This document shows positions 17,232 to 24,743 of a stretch of 64,000 bases of DNA, one piece after another. Both the position numbers and the translations under genes were made by a program. Within the stretch, counting starts at the first letter, position 1. Each line of letters opens with the position of its first letter. The stretch is from Fibrobacter succinogenes (GTDB taxonomy: Bacteria > Fibrobacterota > Fibrobacteria > Fibrobacterales > Fibrobacteraceae): NCBI GenBank assembly GCA_902756345.1, contig CACVQR010000004.1, positions 124,001 through 188,000 of the forward strand. Reading direction: 5' to 3'. The notes under the pieces were generated by a model. It was not told where the DNA came from and ran no database searches. It saw only the letters and a program-made list of their open reading frames with translations.

Positions 17232-18572
17232 TTAATAATCTTTTACACAACGGACAGACACTCCATTCGTTTTGTATGTATTTGCACCAATTGAAGCATA
17301 TTTTGAAACGCCACCACCAAAGCACTCTGTAATTGTGTTGACATATTCTTCAGGAAAAGAATAATAACCACCTTTTTTCATATTAACAAATTGTTTTTCC
17401 ATGCTTTTTTCATAATCATATCCTCTATATCCCGCAGCAACAAAACTCATTCCAGACGTATTCAAACCTATACTTACCGAAAAAGATACTTCCGACGCGA
17501 GTGTACTCATGCGGTCTTCAATATAGGTGCTACCTCCTGTAACATACGATGCGGCAAGCATTTCCATCCTTGTAATCAAGTGCCAACCGTTCGGGCAAAT
17601 TCCCTGGTGGAACCCATCATGGTCGGGATCTATCCGGTCGGCACAGCTCTTGCTATTGCACTCATACGGCAGCGCCATCATTTCGGCCCACTGGTAGAGT
17701 CCGCCCCACCAGTCGTTGCAATATTCAACGCTATCGTTATAGCAATACATTTCAACCTTGTCGTCATCGTCCTGTTCATTTGCACCAAGCGTTATCTTTT
17801 CATGGTATTTTAGGTTCTGCGCAAATACGGTAAAAGTGATTTTAGGAACGCTGTCCGGGCCATACTTGTTGGTTATTTCAATGGTCGCATACTTCGTTCC
17901 ATCACGAGTGTCTTCATATTCACCATAACTCAAGTTATAACGTAAAGGACTCGGCAAGGCTTCATAGCCTCGGCTACTGCTGCTATGGGCGATAGAAGAA
18001 CTCGAAGAATTTGGAATATAGCGTTTCCAACCATCCTCATAACAAATATACGCCTTTTTTTCACCATCGGATTCTTCTATATAAACATCGCCATACTTGC
18101 ATGGGGCCGTTATATCAAAACTACTACTAGAACCATCTTTAATACTTGAAGACGAACTCACCGACGAACTAGATACATCCTTCTTGCTGCTAGAAGAATC
18201 TCCCGACTTTATGGAACTGGAGCTTTTGGAGTCAGATGAGTTCTTTGTTTCTTTTGCGGAACTACCTGATACTTCGACAGGCTCAGATCCCTTGACACTA
18301 CTGGAAGACTTGTCTTTTTCCATATTTTCGTCACTAGACCCATTCAACTCCGCTGACGCTCCGCTCAGGGTGACACTCGAATCTGGCGACTCTACAGACG
18401 AACTGGGAACACCTGTTTCGTCGGAACTAGCTGATGACGAATCGTCACAGGCGGTCAGGACAAACCCAAGGCAAAGTGCCGTCAGGAAGGATCCTATCGC
18501 CGCTGATTCTATCGGGGCTCTGCCCCTCCAGAATGACAGGCTCCAGGATGACAGTAAAAAAGACTTCTTCAT
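17232..18572 (-). CDS. Divergent FISUMP-domain lipoprotein with a repeat-derived signal peptide extension
   Basis: 446 residues. The lipobox is LTAC at about residue 42, unusually far from the start because SSWSLSFWRGRAPIESAAIG is inserted between the basic n-region and the hydrophobic core. That insert is translated from a dispersed-type DNA repeat (18501-18553). A long Ser-rich linker follows, then a PCKYGDVYIEESDGEKKAYICYEDGWKRY module, then a diverged FISUMP domain (EDTRDGTKYATIEI, GICPNGWHLITRMEM, VSVRCVKDY). AAGGA lies eight bases before the ATG. It is separated from the three-gene FISUMP unit by about 200 bases and from the divergent TIGR02147 gene by 240 bases. Confidence 0.82.
   Translation of the reverse strand: MKKSFLLSSWSLSFWRGRAPIESAAIGSFLTALCLGFVLTACDDSSSASSDETGVPSSSVESPDSSVTLSGASAELNGSSDENMEKDKSSSSVKGSEPVEVSGSSAKETKNSSDSKSSSSIKSGDSSSSKKDVSSSSVSSSSSIKDGSSSSFDITAPCKYGDVYIEESDGEKKAYICYEDGWKRYIPNSSSSSIAHSSSSRGYEALPSPLRYNLSYGEYEDTRDGTKYATIEITNKYGPDSVPKITFTVFAQNLKYHEKITLGANEQDDDDKVEMYCYNDSVEYCNDWWGGLYQWAEMMALPYECNSKSCADRIDPDHDGFHQGICPNGWHLITRMEMLAASYVTGGSTYIEDRMSTLASEVSFSVSIGLNTSGMSFVAAGYRGYDYEKSMEKQFVNMKKGGYYSFPEEYVNTITECFGGGVSKYASIGANTYKTNGVSVRCVKDY
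18501..18553. repeat. Dispersed-type repeat inside the signal-peptide coding region
   Basis: On the minus strand the block contains CTGTCATCCTGGAG, CTGTCATTCTGGAGGGGCAG and AGCCCCGATAGAATC: two tandem TGTCATyCTGGAG units with a GGGGC-AGA-GCCCC hairpin. This resembles the TGTCATCC...GGGG repeats scattered through many genomes. A related stretch with CCCCAG...CCGGGGATGACA lies at about 52593-52616. Confidence 0.65.
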
Positions 18573-18685
18573 AAAAACATCCTTCGTAAACCTTACCCCC
18601 TAAAAATAACAAAGCACCCCCCTGCACCGCAAGCCTTCAGCGCACATAAAAACAACTTTTTTCAAGGTTTTCTAACAGAAATTTT

Positions 18686-18712
18686 CTATATGACTCAGTA
18701 TGAGACATATAG
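18686..18712. promoter_or_regulatory. 27-bp interrupted palindrome upstream of the TIGR02147-FISUMP operon
   Basis: Perfect two-part arms: CTATATG and CTCA on the left, TGAG and CATATAG on the right, separated by single unmatched bases and a 3-base centre (GTA). It lies about 100 bases before the TIGR02147 start codon and 114 bases before the divergent FISUMP gene. The size and symmetry fit an operator for a dimeric regulator; the TIGR02147 protein is an obvious candidate, by inference only. Confidence 0.5.
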
Positions 18713-18812
18713 GAGATTCTTCAAGATTCCCATGACAGGAACGGCAATCCAGGGGCCTATCCGGTTCAAGAAATTGCAAACCCGGGAACAATAAGGTAAA
18801 TTTGAAAAGCCC

Positions 18813-19631
18813 ATGAAACCGATATCCGACTACAACGACTACCGCCCTTTTATCAGGGATTTCTACGAAGAACATAAGTTGATGACGGGTCTGTCGTGGC
18901 GCGGCTTCAACAAGATGGCCGGATACGCCAGCACAAAGTTCTTGAAACTCGTTTGCGACGGGAAGTCGAAATTGAGCTGCGTCGGCGCCGCCCGCCTGTC
19001 AAAAGTCATGGGCCTTTCCAAGATCCAGACATCCTACTTCTTGGCGCTGGTCACCTACTGCAATTCCCCCGTAGAAAAGAAAAGGCAGGCCGCCCTTGAA
19101 CAGATGCACACCCTGGCAAAGGACGACAGGGTCAGGGTCGTAGGGGGCGACGGCTACGAATACTTCAAGAACTGGTGGAACCCGGTGCTCCGGGAACTTG
19201 CCCCCAGGATTGCCAATGCCACGCCGTCAAAAATCGCGAACATGCTCCACGAAAACGTAACTCCCGAGAACGTGAAGAAATCCCTGGATTTCCTGGTCCA
19301 GGCGGGGTTTCTGAAGGAGCGGCGCAACAGGTATGTCCAATCCGACAAGGCAATCCTTGGCTCGTCCGAGAAGATTCCGCGGGCAATCCGCGGCATGCAC
19401 AGGCAGATGGCAAGGCTTGCGGAGAAGGCCGTCGAGGCATTCCCCGTAACGGAGCGCAACTTTTCGGGAATGACGGTCGCCGTAAACCGGGCGGCGTACG
19501 CGCAGATCGTAAGCGAACTGGATTTCTGCCGCAAGAAGATAGCCGCAATCGTTTCTGCCGCAGAGGACTGCGACAGGGTTTACAGGGTGAACCTGCAGTT
19601 GTTCCCGCTGACCAAAGAGATAAAAAAATGA
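18813..19631 (+). CDS. TIGR02147-family (DUF4423) putative regulator
   Basis: 272 residues. The pattern matches the second large Fibrobacter paralogous family: DYRPFIRDFYEEHK at the start, a helix-turn-helix-like stretch (LSWRGFNKMAGYASTKFLKLV), the YFLALVTYCNSP segment, a second predicted winged-helix part (VTPENVKKSLDFLVQAGFLK) and a late FSGMTVAVN motif. No signal peptide or membrane segment is seen, so it should be cytoplasmic. Members are usually regarded as possible transcription regulators; function is not established. Its TGA overlaps the ATG of the next gene (ATGA), which encodes a secreted double-FISUMP lipoprotein, so both are made from one message. Confidence 0.8.
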   Translation: MKPISDYNDYRPFIRDFYEEHKLMTGLSWRGFNKMAGYASTKFLKLVCDGKSKLSCVGAARLSKVMGLSKIQTSYFLALVTYCNSPVEKKRQAALEQMHTLAKDDRVRVVGGDGYEYFKNWWNPVLRELAPRIANATPSKIANMLHENVTPENVKKSLDFLVQAGFLKERRNRYVQSDKAILGSSEKIPRAIRGMHRQMARLAEKAVEAFPVTERNFSGMTVAVNRAAYAQIVSELDFCRKKIAAIVSAAEDCDRVYRVNLQLFPLTKEIKK

Positions 19632-21424
19632 GATTTTCCCCGAACATTCTATCCATCCCCTGCCTTGCGTTCCTGTTCTGCACCGCCTGCAGCGATTCGG
19701 AAAAGGAAATCGCCAACGGCTACACCGAAGAGCAGAACGCCAGCCTGGACAGCGCAGCCTATGCAAGGCTCATGACATGGGAACCCAAGGTCGCCCTGAG
19801 GCTCGTGGAAGTTAAGGACAAGGAACGGGGCTTGTCGTGGTTCGATGTCGATTTTACCACAGCCGCCAAGCCCTACTACGAGCATGCGGGCGGGACCGTT
19901 GACGACGGTTGCACCGTGAACCTGTATGCCGAACAGAACGGTGTCCGCATGAACTTGACTCGCACCTACAAGAAGAACATCTATACGGAATTTTTGAACC
20001 GCGACTCCCTGGATGCCATGGTGGAAGACCACCTGGACAATTCTTACGGCGACAGTGCCACAGCAAGTTGCCGGGCGGATTCTACGGCCTTCGCAGACTA
20101 CTGTGCCGAAAACGGCGGGGCCGTGACGGACCTTTTCAAACTGGACCGTTGCAGCGTGCTTCACTTGACATGCGTCATGAAGTTCACGCCGAAAGTTGCC
20201 GCCGATGAATACTTGCAGGCTACGGCCAAGAGAATGAAGGATATCTGCATTGCCGAGTTCTACGCCCCGGGAGAAGACGCTGAAGCCGATTCCACGCTCC
20301 TTGTGGACAAGCGGGACGGTCAAGTGTACAGGACGGTAAAAATCGGCGAACAGGTGTGGATGGCGGAGAACCTGAACTACGCCTATCGGGCTTCTTCGGA
20401 AACCATGGATTCCCTCAGTTACTGCCCGGAAGGAAATCCCGCCAACTGCGAAAAATACGGGCGGCTCTATACATGGGCCGCGGCAGTGGGCTGTACCGAA
20501 AAGCCCTGCGATATCGGGAGCAATGTCCAGGGGATATGCCCAGAGGGCTGGCGCGTGCCGAACCTTGACGACTTCGAGATTCTCGAAGAAGAAATGGGCG
20601 GGCGCGACGTCGCCGGGAAAAAGGCGGCGGCAGAAGAGTTCATGGGAACGGACGATTACGGGTTTACGGCACTGTTCCCGGGTTATTCCGTTCTGCCGCC
20701 CGAAACGGAAAGGCAGGAAAAGTATTACGGCTACGGGGCATTCTTTATCATGGCTTCGACGAACATGGGAATCCCGCAGCATTGGAGACTCCTTTTCGGC
20801 GATACCAGCTCGAATGTCGAATTGGCTTCGTCATACGCATTCGAATCGCTCCGCTGCATAAAGGGCGCGGCGACGGATATTCCCTGGGACGCCGTGGACC
20901 CAGCTCAGGTTGTCGCCGGGACCTTCACGGACGAGCGCGACGGGCGGACTTACGCCACCACGACGATAGGCTCGCAGACCTGGCTGGCCGAGAACCTGAA
21001 ATACAAGGGGGATTTCACGAGTTACTGCTACGAAAACGACGACGAGAACTGCGAAAAATACGGCAGGATGTATTCTCCCGACGACGCCAAGACGGCCTGC
21101 CCGGAGGGTTGGCGGCTGCCGTCCGCCCAGGACTTTGTAGACCTGGAGAACAACACGGGGAACGACATGACCGCTCTCAGGACGACCGAAGGCTGGGAAA
21201 GCGGAAACGGAAGCGATCTTTACGGATTCAGCCTTTACCCGGCAGGACGCTACAGCATCATCGGGAACACCCTGAAATTCGTGTCAATGGGAGTGGCGGC
21301 CTACCTATGGACGGACACGGAAAGCGAATTCGGGACGCTCGTTTTTGACGGACTCAATGTCGGTTACCCGGCAACGTCCATGACATCGGGCAACTACCTG
21401 AATGTCCGATGCCTAAAGGATTGA
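19628..21424 (+). CDS. Double-FISUMP-domain lipoprotein coupled to the TIGR02147 gene
   Basis: 598 residues from the ATG at 19628 inside the ATGA overlap; a longer open frame upstream is only the shadow of the regulator gene. The signal MRFSPNILSIPCLAFLFCTAC gives the lipid-attachment Cys. Residues of about 30-215 form a unique N-terminal region with a Cys-containing segment (CSVLHLTCVMKF). Two FISUMP domains follow: about 224-415 (KRDGQVYRTVKIGEQVWMAE, GRLYTWAAAVG, GICPEGWRVPNLDDFE) and 431-598 (ERDGRTYATTTIGSQTWLAE, CPEGWRLPSAQDFVDLE, LNVRCLKD). Codon use is GC-rich compared with the FISUMP genes at 12624, 17232 and 21540. Confidence 0.85.
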   Translation: MRFSPNILSIPCLAFLFCTACSDSEKEIANGYTEEQNASLDSAAYARLMTWEPKVALRLVEVKDKERGLSWFDVDFTTAAKPYYEHAGGTVDDGCTVNLYAEQNGVRMNLTRTYKKNIYTEFLNRDSLDAMVEDHLDNSYGDSATASCRADSTAFADYCAENGGAVTDLFKLDRCSVLHLTCVMKFTPKVAADEYLQATAKRMKDICIAEFYAPGEDAEADSTLLVDKRDGQVYRTVKIGEQVWMAENLNYAYRASSETMDSLSYCPEGNPANCEKYGRLYTWAAAVGCTEKPCDIGSNVQGICPEGWRVPNLDDFEILEEEMGGRDVAGKKAAAEEFMGTDDYGFTALFPGYSVLPPETERQEKYYGYGAFFIMASTNMGIPQHWRLLFGDTSSNVELASSYAFESLRCIKGAATDIPWDAVDPAQVVAGTFTDERDGRTYATTTIGSQTWLAENLKYKGDFTSYCYENDDENCEKYGRMYSPDDAKTACPEGWRLPSAQDFVDLENNTGNDMTALRTTEGWESGNGSDLYGFSLYPAGRYSIIGNTLKFVSMGVAAYLWTDTESEFGTLVFDGLNVGYPATSMTSGNYLNVRCLKD

Positions 21425-21539
21425 CGAAGCGGTGGGGGCGAGCCGCAACCGTGCCGGGACGCCATGTGCGAAACGCATGGATCGGCGACAAAAATCGCTG
21501 CCAAGGAGAAAGTTCCAATTAATAGTTTGTAAATTTGAA

Positions 21540-23888
21540 TCATTCAGAGTCCTTGATGCAGCGTACTGTATGTTTATCCTTATTCTTTTTGACGCCTCCT
21601 GACGTGCTGACAAAATTTGCAAACAAGGATCCATCATCAGCGCCGATGCACATTTGGGAAGCGGTTTCTTCAGATTTTTCGGTGGATGCCCAATAGCAAG
21701 AAGTCAACGCTTTACCTCCATAATACTGGGTGGTATACTGGGTTGCAGTGTGTCTAAAATAGAGATTGTTTAAATCGTCTTTCCATTTTAGAGGCTTATC
21801 GCTCGCATGGGCCATCAAAGTCCAAAAATCTTTTGTGGTCGGTAAATGCCAACCCTGTGGACAAATGCCTCGAACTTTGTCGGATGCAGAGCAGAACTTT
21901 CCACTGCCACAGCCTTTGCCGTCTGTTGAATAAATTCCTGCGCTATCCATGGCAACGCTCCAAGGATATTCTTTATCATACTTGTTGTAAAGCGTGTCTG
22001 TCGTATCTTGAAGCCGTAGGTTATCCTGCATCCACCATTGGTCTCCAATTTTAACAGTTCGGTAAACTTTTCCGTCTCGCACATCCACAATGGAATCACT
22101 GCATCCGGAGCCTTTGCAGGGGTCTATGACGGGAATGGTTTCGTCAAAAGTCGGGAAGGAAATTTTTGAATCCGGTTCGGTCGGTTCGTAAGAATCGAAA
22201 TGTCGAACGCATCTTACGGACATGTGGTTACTTTTCTCCTGATACTCCCAATCATGATCGAATAAATAACTATGTACTTGCATATAGGTGGCATATTTTT
22301 CTTCGACAGATGAACTTGTCCACATAAGGGCGCCATAGCCTTCGTGCCAGTGTCCTTGTTTGATTCCCACAGGACGGATGTTTAACCCAAGTGAAAAAGC
22401 TCCGCCGGCACTGAATTCCGTTTTGGATTCGATATCCTTATTTTTGTATGCCATATATCTAAGATCCAACACTTCAGCACCAGACGGCAAATGCCAACCT
22501 TCCGGGCAGACTCCGCGGATAAATCCCGTGTCCGGATAGGTACAATATTTAATTCCGTAGCCGCAGCCTTTTCCATTGTCACTGAAAATTCCTGCGCTAT
22601 CCACCGCCGCACTATACGAATACAGGCGCCCATCTTTTTTACAATTTTCCGGATCGTTTTCGTAGCAGGAACTTGTAGAATCTTCTGTAGCCGACGGTTG
22701 CAAATAGCGGTAATTCAAATTTTCCGCCATCCAGATCATATACCCGACTTGAACGGTCTTGTACTTTTGTCCATCTCTAGAATCGACGAGAGTTCCATAT
22801 TTACAAGTATCGACTTCGTCTGTTTTACAGGCTACAGCGCGGTTAAGGTCATTTTGGATATCGGTGGAAATGGCATAAGTGGAATCTTCTTCTGTTTTAA
22901 TACAGCGCAGGTAATTTTTGTTGGAAGATTCCAGAGAGCCATTATCGTAGACTGCGGCATATTGTGGGCTGAGATAGAATTTTTTGCTGTACTTGGAACT
23001 TCTTTGCACAGAAGTCCAAAAGACGGAAAAATTCGTTTTGTAATACCCGGAATGAGTTGACATGATCGCAGAAAATCCGTAATCATCGGTTCCAGTCGTT
23101 TTTTTCCCGTTTGAACCTATCTCCGAGTAAAAGGCATTTGCATTAGGAAGATAGTAGCCCGTATTTACTTTTTGATAATGCGCTCCCGCATAATATAAAA
23201 GCTTTTGGTATTCGATTCCGTTCGGCACGTGAAAGCCTTCCGGGCAGATTCCCTGTACAGGATAAGACGGGGTGCATGTGACTCCGTTTCCGCATCCCTT
23301 TCCGTCGTCATTCAAAATTCCAGCGCTGTCCATGACAGCACTCCAAAGATACATGCGCCCGAATTTTTTACAGTTTTCCGGATCGTCTTCAAAGCAGAAA
23401 CTTGAGGAGTCCAAAGAGGCTGTTTTTCCTTTGTATCGGTATCTCAAGTTTTCGGCAATCCATGTTTGGTCCCCAATTTTTACAGTCTTATAGACTTCGC
23501 CATCGCGACTGTCCTTGATTTCGCCATAGGAAATTTCCGGATTTAAAAAGTCCGCTGTTTTTAAATTTTCGGGATTTATATCCGATGTATTTTTCTTGGA
23601 TGAGCTGCTGGATGTTTTGTTCGAAGAGGAACTCGGTTTGGTCTTGTCGTTTGTTTTTTGCCAGGCTGTGCCGTCGCATTCGTAATTCAGAGACTGTTCA
23701 GAGACATAGATTTTTTTCCCTGTTATTTCGTCATTACATTCGTAAGTATCCAGTTCAGCCAAGTCATAGACTTCTGCAGGAAGTTCATTGTTACTTGCCG
23801 ATGACGAATTATCGCAAGCCGAAAGGGCAAACCCGAGCACCCCCACAAGGGCTAAGACAGTGAACTTTTTCGCAAATGTGTTTTTCAT
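21540..23888 (-). CDS. Triple-FISUMP-domain lipoprotein
   Basis: 782 residues. The signal MKNTFAKKFTVLALVGVLGF ends in a lipobox LSAC and is nearly the same as in the genes at 14625 and 15867, as is the leader CCAAAAGGTTTTCC before the ATG. After a short Ser linker there are three FISUMP domains: about 113-345 (DSRDGEVYKTVKIGDQTWIA), 365-565 (DSRDGQKYKTVQVGYMIWMA) and 600-782 (DVRDGKVYRTVKIGDQWWMQ ... HTVRCIKDSE). Each has its own CP(E/Q)G(F/W)H(V/L)P motif. The sequence is AT-richer than the neighbouring double-FISUMP gene. The last codons of another, deleted FISUMP gene lie 18 bases upstream, so it now sits behind that gene's promoter. Confidence 0.86.
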   Translation of the reverse strand: MKNTFAKKFTVLALVGVLGFALSACDNSSSASNNELPAEVYDLAELDTYECNDEITGKKIYVSEQSLNYECDGTAWQKTNDKTKPSSSSNKTSSSSSKKNTSDINPENLKTADFLNPEISYGEIKDSRDGEVYKTVKIGDQTWIAENLRYRYKGKTASLDSSSFCFEDDPENCKKFGRMYLWSAVMDSAGILNDDGKGCGNGVTCTPSYPVQGICPEGFHVPNGIEYQKLLYYAGAHYQKVNTGYYLPNANAFYSEIGSNGKKTTGTDDYGFSAIMSTHSGYYKTNFSVFWTSVQRSSKYSKKFYLSPQYAAVYDNGSLESSNKNYLRCIKTEEDSTYAISTDIQNDLNRAVACKTDEVDTCKYGTLVDSRDGQKYKTVQVGYMIWMAENLNYRYLQPSATEDSTSSCYENDPENCKKDGRLYSYSAAVDSAGIFSDNGKGCGYGIKYCTYPDTGFIRGVCPEGWHLPSGAEVLDLRYMAYKNKDIESKTEFSAGGAFSLGLNIRPVGIKQGHWHEGYGALMWTSSSVEEKYATYMQVHSYLFDHDWEYQEKSNHMSVRCVRHFDSYEPTEPDSKISFPTFDETIPVIDPCKGSGCSDSIVDVRDGKVYRTVKIGDQWWMQDNLRLQDTTDTLYNKYDKEYPWSVAMDSAGIYSTDGKGCGSGKFCSASDKVRGICPQGWHLPTTKDFWTLMAHASDKPLKWKDDLNNLYFRHTATQYTTQYYGGKALTSCYWASTEKSEETASQMCIGADDGSLFANFVSTSGGVKKNKDKHTVRCIKDSE

Positions 23889-23906
23889 AGGAAAACCTTT
23901 TGGAAC

Positions 23907-23942
23907 TTACTCTGAGTCCTTGACGCAGCGGACGGAGAACTC
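23907..23942 (-). pseudogene. C-terminal scrap of a deleted FISUMP gene
   Basis: On the minus strand the codons read SVRCVKDSE followed by TAA, the exact C-terminal signature of FISUMP proteins, and they are placed 18 bases before the next gene just as complete paralogues are. Directly upstream the sequence switches to a promoter block also found before the GH9 gene. The whole body of the gene is missing. Confidence 0.8.
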
Positions 23943-24028
23943 GTTGTGCTATCGGAGTAAATATAGCTTAAAACAGCCGAAAGGTAAAGAAAAAAAAACA
24001 ATTACGTATGCAGTGTGAGCTAAAGCAA
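23941..24028 (-). promoter_or_regulatory. Duplicated 88-bp promoter block, copy 1
   Basis: This 88-bp block aligns without gaps to 42067-42154 (77 of 88 positions identical by eye). Read on the minus strand it carries a GCTATATTTA box and an A9/T9 run, and ends in the CACAACGAG that forms the ribosome-binding site of the GH9 gene in the other copy. Here it now leads into the scrap of a FISUMP gene and on to the triple-FISUMP lipoprotein. Confidence 0.65.
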
Positions 24029-24063
24029 GTTTCAGATTCTTTTATTATCAACGCAAAGCATTA

Positions 24064-24132
24064 TATATGATTTTCATAAAACAGATTATACGATTTTCAT
24101 AAATAAAACTATTTGTTTTTCATAAAAATTTA
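24064..24132. repeat. Three 23-bp direct repeats
   Basis: TTTTCATAAA occurs at 24071, 24094 and 24117, exactly 23 bases apart; flanking bases (TATAnGA before it) are also shared. The third copy runs directly into the open frame of the truncated ATPase. They may be operator sites of the former gene or the substrate of its deletion. Confidence 0.7.
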
Positions 24133-24687
24133 GCTATAGTCGGTTCCCTTTTGAACGTAGCCTCGCTTGCCAAAGACGCGGGAATATCCGTCATAACAGC
24201 AAATGCCTGGATTTCAATTCTTGAAGCAAGTTTTATACTTCTTCGGCTGCCTCCATACTATAAGAATTTTTCGAAAAGAGTCATCAAATCGCCTAAAATC
24301 TATTTCTGCGACACGGGACTACTTTGCAATCTGTTGAACATTTTCAACCAGGAACAATTGCAAAAAAGCGGATTGCGCGGAGCAATCTTCGAAAATTTCG
24401 TGGTTACTGAATACATGAAAAAAGCACTGTTTAAAGGCGAAGAACCGCAGCTCTATTTTTGGCGCGACACGAACCAGAATGAAGTCGACTTGCTTTGCGA
24501 AACCGATGGTGAACTGAGCGCCATCGAAATCAAATCTGGCGAAACAAAGAACCAGAAATTCTACGACGGATTGAAAAAATTCGCCGAAGTCGCAGACATT
24601 CCGCTATCGAACACAAGAGTTGTCTATGGCGGAGACGATTCTTACCGCGGGGAAAATCAGAAATTCATCAGCTGGAAAGAAATATAA
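24103..24687 (+). pseudogene. 5'-truncated AAA ATPase (DUF4143 C-terminal part)
   Basis: The frame is open from 24103, with homology starting near AIVGSLLNVASLAKDAGIS. From there it matches the C-terminal half of AAA_14/DUF4143 ATPases: winged-helix-like segment, LEASFILLRLPPYYKNFSKR, KSPKIYFCDTGLLC, GAIFENFVVTEYMK, FWRDTNQNEVDLLCE and the nuclease-like AIEIKSGE motif. The N-terminal ATPase half (Walker A and B), about 200 residues, is absent, and the homology begins at a 23-bp repeat. About 180 residues remain. A TTG at 24151 could start translation but has no ribosome site. Best read as a gene remnant. Confidence 0.8.
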
Positions 24688-24714
24688 AAGCCCCGACAAC
24701 TAACGCTGCGGGGC
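24685..24714 (-). terminator. Terminator of the rapA-proB operon
   Basis: GCCCCG (24690-24695) pairs with CGGGGC (24709-24714); on the minus strand the stem is followed by TTTTATAT. It lies 30 bases after the proB stop. Confidence 0.7.
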
Positions 24715-24743
24715 AATAGCTTCCACTAAAATTATTTAGCAGA

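Noticed and set aside
12624-23942. Diversity-generating retroelement acting on the FISUMP genes
   Set aside because: FISUMP may be C-type-lectin-like, but no reverse transcriptase, template repeat or adenine-biased variation was seen in the window.
24064-24132. 23-bp repeats as a CRISPR array
   Set aside because: The repeats are adjacent and degenerate with no unique spacers, only three copies, and no cas genes.
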